Shown piece by piece: positions 19,601 through 27,136 of a stretch of 64,000 nt of DNA. Below the pieces are notes generated by a model. The model ran no database searches. It had not been told where the DNA came from and worked only from the letters and a program-made list of their open reading frames with translations. Origin of the DNA: Natrinema limicola JCM 13563 (lineage in GTDB: Archaea; Halobacteriota; Halobacteria; Halobacteriales; Natrialbaceae); NCBI RefSeq assembly GCF_000337475.1, contig NZ_AOIT01000065.1, positions 69,450-133,449 of the forward strand, written 5' to 3'. Each line of letters begins with the position of its first letter. Position 1 is the stretch's first letter. A program made the position numbers and the translations under genes.

Positions 19601-19945
19601 GTTGCGCCCTCGACTTCCGGGGTGTTCGGGGTTGCCCTCGATCTTGCGGATATCGCCGGTCTCCTTGTCAATGTAAGTGAGTAGCCCACAGCCGGCTTCG
19701 CAGTTGAAACAGGCCGTCGGGACGACCGAGTATTCCTTCGGGAGGCCCTCAGACTCGTACTCGACCCAGTCGTGCCACTGCTCGGGATCGGGATATGAGC
19801 CGAGCTCACCTTCAGGAGCAATACGATCGACACCATCTACGCCGCGGCGCTGTCGCTGTTTTTTCGTTTCCTCTGTCCGGTTCGAGATGACACCGAGTCG
19901 TTCGGCGAGTTTCTCGATACGGCTCGGATCGAATTCGTGTCCCAT
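16697..19945 (-). CDS. molybdopterin oxidoreductase catalytic subunit (CISM family, SoeA/PsrA-like)
   Basis: 1082-aa member of the complex iron-sulfur molybdoenzyme family. The N-terminal [4Fe-4S] site is C79-x2-C82-x3-C86-x29-C116 (ACFNCEAGCG ... GRNCAKGP). The molybdopterin domains follow, with a C-terminal dinucleotide-binding domain near the end. No twin-arginine signal precedes the Fe-S site, so the enzyme should be cytoplasmic, as in sulfite-oxidising SoeA and unlike most DMSO or thiosulfate reductases. ATG 19945 begins two bases after the stop of the ferredoxin/NrfD gene; a start at 19987 would overlap that gene. An acidic, low-complexity insert lies around residues 615-660. The partner subunit, tusA and dsrE point to a sulfur substrate, but direction (sulfite oxidation or polysulfide/thiosulfate reduction) is unproven. 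Confidence 0.85.
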   Translation of the reverse strand: MGHEFDPSRIEKLAERLGVISNRTEETKKQRQRRGVDGVDRIAPEGELGSYPDPEQWHDWVEYESEGLPKEYSVVPTACFNCEAGCGLLTYIDKETGDIRKIEGNPEHPGSRGRNCAKGPATINQINDPQRIRYPLKRDGPRGSGEWIRVSWDDALEDIASEMRETIIDGRENEITYHVGRPGHEGYMDRVINAWGLDGHNSHTNICSAGARAGYAFWQKYDRPSADFANAEFILLLSAHLESGHYFNPHAQRIIEGVMEGGQLAVLDPRLSNTAAMSDYWLPTQPGSEAAVLLAMANVILQEGLYDEEFLSHWVNWQQFLDEEYPGYERTFETYLDVLRDTYAEFTPEYAEAESGVDAATIEKVGRKIGIAGSRFASHIWRSAASGNEGGWQVSRALHFLSVLTGSVGTKGGTSPNAWHKFEPELPKEPPRQRLWDELQLPPEWPFAHYEMSQLLPYFLKEGRGKLSVYFTRVFNPVYTYPDGFSWIEALSDEDKVGMHVALTPTWNETAYFADYVLPMGHSPERHDIQSQETHAATWVTYRQPVQREFAEREGEDIERTYEANPGEVWEEDEFWMDLSWRVDEDGDLGIREHFESPYRDGETAAANGGAATQRDDSAAERGASSSDEAADEPPQMTVDEYYRYVFEHEENLVEAAEEAGMEPLEYMKHHGAFEASENDYELHEEPLDPALLEDDDVVVDEYGTIHRVLDEDADISIPEGAAQSAEIDEGADHPEGYDTIPHGGVSDLETQVLGVVVDGEPKRGFPSPTGKQQFYSKTLAEWGWDDEEYTIPHYLKSHVHPENIDYENGEMVLVPTFRLPTAIHTRSSNSKWLEEISHNNPVWLHRTDAERLGVETGDLARVETEIGYYVNEVWVTESIKPGIAAMSHHMGQWKIDRDGDSEAHRASDSRTGAARETEADGDFDEGGDPYGKVTVDLKDENSQWGMRQQSGIEPFESDDPDSARVWWTDGGVPQNLTHAPHPDPISGMHCWHQKVRVRPAKDDDYYGDVYVDTDRAMEIYREWVEKTQPVDGTDGKRRPKWLKRPIAPPSDPGEDDAWYLDGPVGREQRWDPDEFGPQGED

Positions 19946-19947
19946 GA

Positions 19948-21771
19948 TTAGGCGAGTGAAATGGTCTGTGGGGCGGTTATCCAGCAATACTCGAAGGCGA
20001 ACAGCCCAGCAAGTGCGAGCGCGCCGGCGACTGCGGCGAGGATCGGCAAACCGACGGCCAGCGCCACAAGCGGCAACAGGATGCCGACGACAACGCCACC
20101 GACCCAGAACGCTGTCCGGAATCGGCCACGTGTGATTCGTGCAGCGGCCTCCTCGGCGTCCTCGGTCTGATGGGGCGTGAAGATCTCAGAGGCGACCAGC
20201 ACGGCATGGCCGACGAGGCCGGCACCGAGTGCCAGCGCCGACGGCCCGACCATCGCTTCGAACCACGGCACGCCAGCGACGCCGAGGATCACCAGCGTCG
20301 CGCTGCCGCCGACGACCGACTGCGTGAACATGTGCAACGGCATCGCGGGACTCTGCCAGAGGTCACGCCCTTTCGATTGGCTGAACAGGAACGCCGTGTA
20401 GACCGCCGTCGCCGCGCCGAGGACGGCGGCGACACCCAGTGAGAGTGGGCTGACGATGGCCTCGATTCCGAGGAGCGCCCCCAGCACGACGAGCCCGAGA
20501 TACGCGCCAGTTGCGGAAATGATGTAGGCACCCTTCACGAGCCAAGAGTTCCAGTTCGGCCGCAACAGCACCCAGTGAAACCGCGTTGGCTGCTCGAGGT
20601 CCAGGATGAGGAGGACACCGGTCGCCGCCAGAAACAGCCCGCTGACGACCGCACTCGCGCCGAAGGCGGCCACGTTGGGGTCGGCCAGCCCGAACAGCAT
20701 GAACAGCGCCGGGAGCATGAGCGCCCCGGCGGCGATCCCCTTCGTCCACGTGTAGGAGTACACCTCCCACCCCCAGGAGCCGTAGTGGCTCTCGCCGATG
20801 TCGTAGACCCGCGTTGCCTCCTCGTGGAGGAGTTCGTACGCACGCTCGGTGCGGCTCGTGTTGTCCTCGTCATCACGTGTCCGTCCGGACGGTTCGGTGG
20901 CGTAGCCACCGTCGGACTGGTAGCCGCCGTCCGACTGCCGGTCTGCGGTCCGGGTGGCGTCAGAGCTGTCAGTGGTCCCTCCCTCGCCACACGCACAGGA
21001 GTCACAACCACACTCCTCTCGCCCACCGTCCGCGCGGGCCTCCGAGTCGTCCGATCCGTCGGCATCCCCAAGTGAGACATCCGACGCCGCGAGCGACTCG
21101 GCCGCCTTCTCGAGGTCGAAATCGGGAACCGAGCCGCCCTCGGTCTCGACGTGATGGGGCGCGTCGCTCCACATGTAGTGTTTCTCGCGGGCGGTCGTCC
21201 CCGGGGTGGTACTGCCCTCGTCGCCGTCGACGTAGAACAGCTTCGGCTCGGTTCCCTTCTCGGGTTTGCGGGCCTGAACCTCCTCGCGGGAGATCGTACG
21301 CGCGATTTCTGTGTCGGGATTCTCGAGATCACCAGCGAGAATCGCGTCCTCGGGACAGACGGTGACGCAGGCCGGCTCGCGGCCAGTGTCGACTCGGTGA
21401 CTGCAGTAGTTACACTTCGCTGCCGTCTCCGAGTTCGGGTCGATGTAGAGCGCGTCGTACGGACACCCCTGCATGCAGGCCTTGCAGCCGATACAGCGCT
21501 CCGGATCGAAGTCGACGATCCCATCCTCGCGCTCCCACAGCGCGGTTACGGGACAGACGTCGGTACACGGAGAGTCTGCACAGTGGTTACACCGCATCAC
21601 CGAGAAGTTGCGATTCGTATTGGGAAACTCACCTTTTTCGATATACTTGACCCACGTCTTGTTCACGCCGATCGGATCGTCGTGTTCACCCTTACAGGCC
21701 ACCGTGCAGGCATGACAGCCGATACACCGCCTGTTGTCGATAACGAAGCCATAGTTCGTGATTGAGACCAC
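19948..21771 (-). CDS. fused 4Fe-4S ferredoxin / NrfD membrane subunit
   Basis: About 607 aa, joining the two partner subunits of a CISM enzyme in one chain. Residues 1-165 hold four cysteine groups for four [4Fe-4S] clusters (CIGCHACTVAC, CNHCADSPCTDVC, CIGCKACMQGC, CNYCSHRV...C..VC). A polar linker of about 130 residues contains an extra Cys cluster, CGCDSCACG. The last 300 residues are an NrfD/PsrC-type quinone-interacting domain with eight or more helices. It would pass electrons between the molybdoenzyme and the quinone pool. The frame is open further upstream, but a TATA-like TTTTAAG (21815-21821) within it suggests the GTG at 21771 as start. First gene of the operon. Confidence 0.85.
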   Translation of the reverse strand: MVSITNYGFVIDNRRCIGCHACTVACKGEHDDPIGVNKTWVKYIEKGEFPNTNRNFSVMRCNHCADSPCTDVCPVTALWEREDGIVDFDPERCIGCKACMQGCPYDALYIDPNSETAAKCNYCSHRVDTGREPACVTVCPEDAILAGDLENPDTEIARTISREEVQARKPEKGTEPKLFYVDGDEGSTTPGTTAREKHYMWSDAPHHVETEGGSVPDFDLEKAAESLAASDVSLGDADGSDDSEARADGGREECGCDSCACGEGGTTDSSDATRTADRQSDGGYQSDGGYATEPSGRTRDDEDNTSRTERAYELLHEEATRVYDIGESHYGSWGWEVYSYTWTKGIAAGALMLPALFMLFGLADPNVAAFGASAVVSGLFLAATGVLLILDLEQPTRFHWVLLRPNWNSWLVKGAYIISATGAYLGLVVLGALLGIEAIVSPLSLGVAAVLGAATAVYTAFLFSQSKGRDLWQSPAMPLHMFTQSVVGGSATLVILGVAGVPWFEAMVGPSALALGAGLVGHAVLVASEIFTPHQTEDAEEAAARITRGRFRTAFWVGGVVVGILLPLVALAVGLPILAAVAGALALAGLFAFEYCWITAPQTISLA

Positions 21772-21814
21772 CTCTGTTGGTTCGTGGCAACAATCAACGT
21801 GCGTCAAGATAACA

Positions 21815-21821
21815 CTTAAAA
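21815..21821 (-). promoter_or_regulatory. TATA element of molybdoenzyme operon
   Basis: Minus strand reads TTTTAAG in an AT-rich stretch of the 276-base divergent region between the operon and tusA. Transcription would begin near 21791, about 20 bases before the GTG at 21771. Confidence 0.4.
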
Positions 21822-22047
21822 CTTGCGCGGGTTGCACAATATACCGAATAAAGAGCATTTCAGTCGGCGGGACGACCCGAATCAGCGCCACCGCTTCTCG
21901 GTCGTCAGCCGACCATCACTGTCTGAGAGCAGTGATACCGCCGCGAATATCAGCATACACGACTGAGAATGACACTCAATTTTCAATGGTACGAAACTTT
22001 ATCCGCCTGTGCGCGGTAGATAACGTTGTACGAGGCCGGCAAGACAC

Positions 22048-22308
22048 ATGAGTACAGACTACGACATCACCGAAACGGCCGACGTCAAAGGGCTGAATTG
22101 CCCAATGCCGGTCGTGAAGGCGAAGCAGGCAGTCGACAGTCTCGAGCCAGGAGACGTCCTTGCGGTCATCGCGACCGACCCCGGAAGTATGTCCGACATC
22201 AAAGGGTGGGCGAACTCGACGGACGGGGTAGAGCTCCTCGAACAAACTGAGGGCGACGAGGGCGGTGAGACCGTCTATCGACATTACGTCCGGAGGACAA
22301 CGACATGA
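22048..22308 (+). CDS. TusA-family sulfur carrier protein
   Basis: 86-aa SirA/TusA-fold protein carrying persulfide sulfur on the Cys of its CPMP motif (GLNCPMPVVKAK, residues about 15-26). In sulfur oxidisers TusA moves sulfane sulfur between rhodaneses, DsrE proteins and oxidising enzymes; in other cells it serves tRNA thiolation or Moco synthesis. Its place opposite the molybdoenzyme operon and before dsrE argues for the first role. The TGA stop overlaps the ATG of a 21-codon mini-ORF, and GGAGG lies inside the tusA end. Confidence 0.9.
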   Translation: MSTDYDITETADVKGLNCPMPVVKAKQAVDSLEPGDVLAVIATDPGSMSDIKGWANSTDGVELLEQTEGDEGGETVYRHYVRRTTT

Positions 22309-22370
22309 GCACCGATTCGCCGACCGCGTTCGAGCACATGGCCGACACAGGGATCCAACTATTGGTGTAA
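22305..22370 (+). CDS. 21-aa mini-ORF coupling tusA and dsrE
   Basis: Begins MSTDSPTAFEHMADTGIQLL and has 21 codons. Its ATG overlaps the tusA stop (ATGA) and is preceded by a perfect GGAGG at 22292-22296 with eight bases spacing. Its TAA ends two bases before the dsrE ATG. The signals argue it is translated, as a micro-protein, as a coupling leader for dsrE, or as a shortened remnant of a larger gene. No function is recognised. Confidence 0.5.
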   Translation: MSTDSPTAFEHMADTGIQLLV

Positions 22371-22372
22371 CA

Positions 22373-22768
22373 ATGCCAGCAATTGACAAGATCGGTATCA
22401 TCGTGTACAGTGACGATCCGAAAAGCCTCGCCATGGCCATGAACCTCGGTCAGGTTGCTCTGGCGATGGACACGGAGGTAGTCGTCTACTTCACGTTCGA
22501 CGGCCTCACACATCTGATGGCGGGCGAAAAGGACCTCGGCGACTTCGAGCGAATGGTCGAGGCGGGCGTGCCAGACCCCTACGAGATGCTCGGAGATTTC
22601 GTCGAAACCGGGGGCGACCTCGTCACGACCGTCGCCTGTACGACGACCATCGACATGCTCGGCTGGGACCGTGAGGGGATGGACGACTCGGTGACGACCG
22701 AGTTCGCCGGTGCGGCCGCGTTCCTCGACGAAACGTCGGACGCTGCCCACGTGTTCAGCTTCGGATAG
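22373..22768 (+). CDS. DsrE/DsrF-like sulfurtransferase subunit
   Basis: 131-aa DsrE-fold protein. The start MPAIDKIGIIVYSDDPKSLA and the block EVVVYFTFDGLTHL match the Rossmann-like DsrE/peroxiredoxin-like family. A Cys in TTVACTTTIDMLG (about residue 85) is the likely persulfide-carrying residue. It lies directly behind tusA and the mini-ORF in one transcription unit, so TusA-DsrE sulfur relay is the natural reading. ATG 22373 is chosen because upstream codons belong to the mini-ORF region. A MITE B copy begins four bases after the stop and may act as the 3' end of the transcript. Confidence 0.85.
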   Translation: MPAIDKIGIIVYSDDPKSLAMAMNLGQVALAMDTEVVVYFTFDGLTHLMAGEKDLGDFERMVEAGVPDPYEMLGDFVETGGDLVTTVACTTTIDMLGWDREGMDDSVTTEFAGAAAFLDETSDAAHVFSFG

Positions 22769-22771
22769 GTA

Positions 22772-22851
22772 TACGGTCTGCTGTCAGTCAGTTCCGGTGC
22801 ATCCGCGACCCGTCCTGCGGTTGCACCGATAAATCGGTACAGCAGACCGTA
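22772..22851 (+). mobile_element. MITE family B, copy 1
   Basis: 80-bp palindrome with ends TACGGTCTGCTGT and ACAGCAGACCGTA. Forward orientation, four bases after the dsrE stop. Flanks are GTA and TGA, the only B copy whose flanks do not match. Confidence 0.8.
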
Positions 22852-22866
22852 TGACAGGAGTCCGTA

Positions 22867-24066
22867 TCAATCGCCCGTCATCGCCTCTTGGGTTGCAGCG
22901 CAGTTGTTCGGGCCAAGCTCTAACTCGAATGCACGGTCGTCGTCGACGTCTTGCTGGCCGAGATTCGTCGCGATGATCTCCTCGAAGTTGGCCGGCCGTG
23001 GCGGCATATCCGACAGGATGAACTCGACGAACTCGTCGCGGTCCATCGACAGCGCCGCCATGCGGTCCGCGAGGTCGCCCAGCCGCGCCGTGTAGGTCTC
23101 GTCCGACGCTGGCTCGGCCGCGTCGCTGAAGTGCCCTGGCGCGATGATGGTATCGTTCGGCAGCGACATGATCTCCTGTAAGATATCGTATAGTTGGCGG
23201 GCGGCATCGGACGCACCCTCGGCTCCCTCTTCCAGATCCGGCCGCGCGACGCTCTCCGTAAACAGGCCGTCGCCCGTCAGCAACACACCGTCGTCGACGA
23301 GGAACGAAGTCATCCCCGTCGTATGCCCTGGTGTCGCGCGAACCTCGATAGTGGCGTCGCCCACTGAGAGAACGTCTTCGTCCTCGACGACGCGATCTAC
23401 ATCGTACTCGACACCTCGCTCGATGGCGCGTTGTGACAGCACGACGGTGGCACCGGTCTGCGCTGCGACCTCGCGAACGCCGCTGACGTGGTCCGCGTGG
23501 ACGTGCGTATCAATTGCGTACGTCAGGTTGACATCGAGATCATCCGCGAGATCGACATAGAAGTCGACGAACGCCCGGAGTGGATCGACGAGCGCTCCCT
23601 CGCCATCGTGGTGAACGAGATAGGAGAGACACCCGCTCGAGGGACGCTGGAACTGCAGCACAGTTGCCGGACCGGGCGCGCGCGATACCTCGACGACGTC
23701 GTAGCTGCGAGCCCAGCCGTTCATCCCATCGGCCATGTTTACCGCGTCGATATCGTGCTCGAGGAGCGTTCCAGCGACGAAGTGGCTCGAGCCACCCTTC
23801 GCGCAGACGGTGACGACCGGATTGCCCTCCGGGACCCGCTCGAGAAGTTCGTCGTCGCCATCGTCGAGGAACTCGTAGTACGGGATATTCACCGTCGTGA
23901 CATCGTCGTCCTCGATATGCCACTCCTCGTACTCGTCTTCTGCACGGACATCGAGGATGGTCACCTGTTCGCCCGCGGCAATACGGTCGCGAAGTTCCGC
24001 CGGCTCGATGGACGTCACCTCGATGTCCTCGGGAAGGTACTCCGCCAGTTCTTCTGGTCCAGGCAT
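22867..24066 (-). CDS. rhodanese / metallo-beta-lactamase fusion, persulfide dioxygenase-like
   Basis: 399 aa. An N-terminal rhodanese domain (about 15-125) has active-site loop VCAKGGSS with Cys88. The MBL domain (about 135-330) has THVHADH at 187-193, the further His in TPGHTTG, Asp in LLTGDGLF and His in APGHFSD. Glyoxalase-II-like proteins of this arrangement include persulfide dioxygenases (ETHE1 type), which oxidise sulfane sulfur to sulfite. The domain order is opposite to that of bacterial persulfide dioxygenase-rhodanese fusions. ATG 24066 lies about 28 bases from TCTTAAG, fitting a leaderless mRNA. It converges with dsrE across a MITE. A paralogue is at 61769. Confidence 0.88.
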   Translation of the reverse strand: MPGPEELAEYLPEDIEVTSIEPAELRDRIAAGEQVTILDVRAEDEYEEWHIEDDDVTTVNIPYYEFLDDGDDELLERVPEGNPVVTVCAKGGSSHFVAGTLLEHDIDAVNMADGMNGWARSYDVVEVSRAPGPATVLQFQRPSSGCLSYLVHHDGEGALVDPLRAFVDFYVDLADDLDVNLTYAIDTHVHADHVSGVREVAAQTGATVVLSQRAIERGVEYDVDRVVEDEDVLSVGDATIEVRATPGHTTGMTSFLVDDGVLLTGDGLFTESVARPDLEEGAEGASDAARQLYDILQEIMSLPNDTIIAPGHFSDAAEPASDETYTARLGDLADRMAALSMDRDEFVEFILSDMPPRPANFEEIIATNLGQQDVDDDRAFELELGPNNCAATQEAMTGD

Positions 24067-24090
24067 GCTATACTCTACCACAGAGATCGT

Positions 24091-24097
24091 CTTAAGA
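24091..24097 (-). promoter_or_regulatory. TATA element of rhodanese/MBL gene
   Basis: Minus strand TCTTAAG centred 28 bases before ATG 24066, consistent with leaderless transcription. Confidence 0.4.
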
Positions 24098-24291
24098 TCT
24101 TTCTCAGACCGTTTGAGTGGTTGAAAATCGAGTGCATGGCGAGATATCGTATTTTTCGAGACCGGCATCAAAACGTGAGATCGAATAGATACCCGGAATT
24201 TCCGACCGGGACACGATGAACGAGTCCACACAGTAGCCGATCTGTTGTGCGATCGGAGAGTTTCTCGGACGACAGACGTATCAGCGATCCG

Positions 24292-24741
24292 TTACCGAAC
24301 CACCGACTCGGATTTGGAGTGACGGCCCCAGTTACGATGGGAAGCGAAGTATGCAGCGAGCACCGCCGAGCCAATTCCGACCGGGACGCCACCGAATAGC
24401 ATCGCTGCCGCGAGTCCGATCGCCTGCATTGAGAGTACGATCATGGCAAGCCCACCACCACCGAGGAATCCGAGTATCGCTGCGACCGTCGCCCAGAACC
24501 GTCGCGACGTTTCCGGAGACGCCGTGCCAGTGGTGGTTCGCTCCTCCCAGTAGGAGAGACCTAGATATGTAAGCGGGACCAAGGCGACGCCGGCGATGAT
24601 CCCGGCAGGCAAGCCCAGTATCGCGGACGGCCAGATGTAGGGCTCGAGTGCGACTGTCACACCGATCCCGACGGCGAGAAAGCCGAATACACCTGCGAGG
24701 AGACTTCCAAGACGTTTGATCCATTTGCCCATAGATTCCAT
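24292..24741 (-). CDS. small membrane protein, unknown function
   Basis: 149 aa, mostly hydrophobic, with about four membrane helices (GSLLAGVFGFLAVGIGVTVA, a Leu/Ala/Gly-rich second helix, and two more after a short polar hinge EERTTTGTASPETSRR). Small-residue-rich helices suggest close packing. Not recognised as any transporter. It stands alone, and a second ATG three codons in is also possible. Confidence 0.65.
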   Translation of the reverse strand: MESMGKWIKRLGSLLAGVFGFLAVGIGVTVALEPYIWPSAILGLPAGIIAGVALVPLTYLGLSYWEERTTTGTASPETSRRFWATVAAILGFLGGGGLAMIVLSMQAIGLAAAMLFGGVPVGIGSAVLAAYFASHRNWGRHSKSESVVR

Positions 24742-24775
24742 TCACGGACGTTCTATATGATCATGTCGGCGACAC

Positions 24776-24955
24776 CTATCGCATGTCTTCCAGCGATCGG
24801 ACGGTATCGGACATGATCCACGCTGTCTCGCTGTCCTGTTCTTCGATACAGATCGCATAAAACGAGTCACGGCCGTCATCGACGGTGATCCGGTAACCAC
24901 GACTGATTAGCGCGTGGTCTTCGCCTGCACGGGATTCTGCGGAGGTCACATTCAT
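24776..24955 (-). CDS. small haloarchaeal protein, unknown function
   Basis: 59 aa starting MNVTSAESRAGEDHALISRG and ending in AWIMSDTVRSLEDMR. The AWIxSD ending resembles short haloarchaeal proteins of unknown function. The frame is open further upstream, but that part crosses a MITE C copy, so ATG 24955 is the sensible start. It has Cys and acidic residues but no complete metal motif. No operon partner. Confidence 0.6.
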   Translation of the reverse strand: MNVTSAESRAGEDHALISRGYRITVDDGRDSFYAICIEEQDSETAWIMSDTVRSLEDMR

Positions 24956-25002
24956 CTTCAGGGCCACCAGCGGATAACGAACACGATTTCGACGAGTATG
25001 CC

Positions 25003-25085
25003 TATAGTAGCCACTGAAAGTCAATGACATCCGATCGCACGGCGACTGTGCGATCGGTGTGTAAATCGTTTCAGTCGTTACTATA
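25003..25085. mobile_element. MITE family C, copy 1
   Basis: 83-bp palindromic element with ends TATAGTAGCCACTGAA and TTCAGTCGTTACTATA and central inverted repeat CGATCGCAC/GTGCGATCG. The outer TA pairs look like a TA target duplication. Confidence 0.7.
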
Positions 25086-25208
25086 GCTGACCTCCCTCTT
25101 GTTCCGATGGCTTCAACAGACTGGTCACCAGCGATGGAGCTTCCACATCGTGGGAACACCAGCGGGGGTACTTCAACCAGTATCTCGATAGTCGGTTCAA
25201 CTCGAGCC

Positions 25209-25547
25209 ATGACCGAGTTCCCGATCACAGACAACGACGGGCTCGTGCAGAGTACCTGTAAGACAGACGAGATTCTCCGTCTGCTCGCGGATGCCTCCCG
25301 ACGACGGGTTGTCGTATCGCTAGAGAACGTTGAGAAAAACCGGATTCACCGCGAGCAGTTAGCACAGCGGCTGGCGCTGCCACACGAGGACGAAACCATC
25401 AGTGGTTGGGAACGAGCCCTTCACTACATCCACTTACCACTGCTTGCGGACACAGGATTGATCGAGTACGACAGACAGGAGGGGACGATACGACACTATC
25501 ACTGTGAGAGGCTCAGCGATGTCCTCGCCGCGGTCGATCCGGAGTAG
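25209..25547 (+). CDS. DUF7344-like winged-helix protein
   Basis: About 112 aa. DEILRLLADASRRRVVVSLE followed by a spacer and HYIHLPLLADTGLIEYDR is the pattern of the haloarchaeal DUF7344 winged-helix proteins, often regulators or adaptors. The frame can start 34 codons earlier at 25107, but that stretch is Ser/Thr/Gly-rich, unlike the family, and ATG 25209 is preferred. Regulated genes are unknown. A MITE B copy follows eight bases after the stop. Confidence 0.7.
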   Translation: MTEFPITDNDGLVQSTCKTDEILRLLADASRRRVVVSLENVEKNRIHREQLAQRLALPHEDETISGWERALHYIHLPLLADTGLIEYDRQEGTIRHYHCERLSDVLAAVDPE

Positions 25548-25557
25548 CTCGCTGTGA

Positions 25558-25637
25558 TACGGACGACAGTCCGTCAGTACCGGTGGGGCCGCGATCCGCC
25601 CTGCGGTCCCACCGAAACATCGGGACAGCAGACCGTC
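25558..25637 (+). mobile_element. MITE family B, copy 2
   Basis: 80 bp, TACGGACGACAGTC...GGACAGCAGACCGTC, forward, flanked by TGA on both sides. It lies between a DUF7344 gene and a Usp gene. Confidence 0.8.
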
Positions 25638-25673
25638 TGAGGAGGCGACACAGAACAACGCTCGAGTCCACTA

Positions 25674-26540
25674 TCAGACCGTCAAGACGGGAGTCGACGA
25701 GCGTCGGACGACGCGTGCCGTCGTGCTGCCGAGCAATCGACCGGTTCCGACGGTTCGGCCACGCGTTCCCATCGCAACGAGGTCGGCATCGACCGCCGAC
25801 GCCGCCTCGAGGAGTTCCGCTGTTGGCTCGCCGCGACGGACAGCGGTCGTCACAGAGAGATCCCGATCGCGTGCCATGGTCGCGATCGTTTCCGTCGCCT
25901 TTCGGCCGCCTTCTTTGAGAGAGCCAATGATGCTCCGTGGTGTATCCTCGAGATCGTACGGCATCGGATCGACCACGTAGACGACGTGTACGTCGGCGTC
26001 GTACTTCTCGGCGACGTCGAGTGCCGTTTCCGCGGCGCGTTCGGCGCCGTCGCTCCCGTCGGTCGGAATCACCACCTGCTCGTACGGTCCCGCCGCTGTT
26101 TCGCGATCGTCTCCCAGCCGGACCGAAAGCACCGGCACGTCAGCGAGCGTGAGGACGCGTTCAGTCGTACTCCCGAGCCGAGCCCGGTCGACGCCGGTCC
26201 GACCGTGCGTCCCCATCACGATGAGATCGACGTCGTGTTCGTCCGTATACGCGAGAATCTCCTGATGCGGGACTCCCTCGCGTACCTCTCGAGCAGCCGT
26301 CACGTCGGCGTCCTCAGCACGGTCCGTAATCCGGATCGTCGCCTCGCGTCCCCGTCGTTCGGATGGCGCATAGAGTTCTTCGCGATCGGATCCGGCGATG
26401 CCTACGGGCTCAGCACCGGTATCGACGACGTAGAGTGTGTGCACGGCCGCGCCGTAGGTCCGAGCAAACTCGATTGCATGACCGATCGTCGCTTCGGCAC
26501 CAGCGCTCCCGTCTGTCGGGACGAGCATCGTGCTGAACAT
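25674..26540 (-). CDS. tandem universal stress protein (two UspA domains)
   Basis: 288 aa with two UspA domains. Each ends in the ATP-binding G-x2-G-x9-G-S/T motif (GTHGRTGVDRARLGST about 115-130 and GTRGRTVGTGRLLGST near the end). MLVPTDGS and VVIPTDGS open the domains. Usp proteins bind ATP or nucleotides and act in stress and signalling; the partner is unknown. ATG 26540 starts right before the first Usp strand. It sits head-to-tail behind a single-domain Usp gene at 27081. Confidence 0.9.
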   Translation of the reverse strand: MFSTMLVPTDGSAGAEATIGHAIEFARTYGAAVHTLYVVDTGAEPVGIAGSDREELYAPSERRGREATIRITDRAEDADVTAAREVREGVPHQEILAYTDEHDVDLIVMGTHGRTGVDRARLGSTTERVLTLADVPVLSVRLGDDRETAAGPYEQVVIPTDGSDGAERAAETALDVAEKYDADVHVVYVVDPMPYDLEDTPRSIIGSLKEGGRKATETIATMARDRDLSVTTAVRRGEPTAELLEAASAVDADLVAMGTRGRTVGTGRLLGSTTARVVRRSSTPVLTV

Positions 26541-26634
26541 GGCCAGTCGTTCGACCTGAACGGGCATCAAACGCACCCACACGTTTCGCGATCGTGACAC
26601 GACGGATGGCTGCCAGCAGCCGAGAGATCCGCAC

Positions 26635-27081
26635 TCACCGAATCACGGTGACCGGAACCGGGACGCGACGGACGACGGTTTCGGTGACGCTTCCATAGAG
26701 CGGCCGCCGTTCGTCCAGTCGGCCGTGAGAGCCGATGACGACGTGATCGACGTCTTCGACCGTCGCATACTCGACGATGAGTCGCTTCGGATCACCGATA
26801 TCCGAGTCGGTCACGACCGACCGATCGTACTCGTCGGCGACGTCGGTGACCTCCGTAAAGAGTTGGTCGGTGGCGTTGTCGACGGCACGGTCCCACGCTG
26901 CGGTCCCGATCATCGGTTCGTACGTCGAGTCGCGGTCCTCGAGCGTCCCGTAGTCGGGCCTGAACAAGTCGACGACGTGGTACGCGACGATCTCTGCGTC
27001 CGGGAACTCCCGAAACGCATGCCGGAGTGCATCGAACGATAACGGCGAGCCATCGACGGGAACGAGCACTGTCCGCGACAT
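26635..27081 (-). CDS. universal stress protein (one domain)
   Basis: 148 aa, single UspA domain opening MSRTVLVPVDGSPLSFDAL and closing with GSHGRLDERRPLYGSV, the nucleotide-binding motif. ATG 27081 is chosen because the frame upstream is Ser/Arg-rich and not Usp-like. It is upstream of the tandem Usp gene on the same strand (94-base gap) and divergent from the SagB-type gene at 27137. Confidence 0.88.
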   Translation of the reverse strand: MSRTVLVPVDGSPLSFDALRHAFREFPDAEIVAYHVVDLFRPDYGTLEDRDSTYEPMIGTAAWDRAVDNATDQLFTEVTDVADEYDRSVVTDSDIGDPKRLIVEYATVEDVDHVVIGSHGRLDERRPLYGSVTETVVRRVPVPVTVIR

Positions 27082-27136
27082 ACACACTGCTTTCCCACGG
27101 AGTGACATAACCTCCTGGGGCACGTACACGCTCGAG

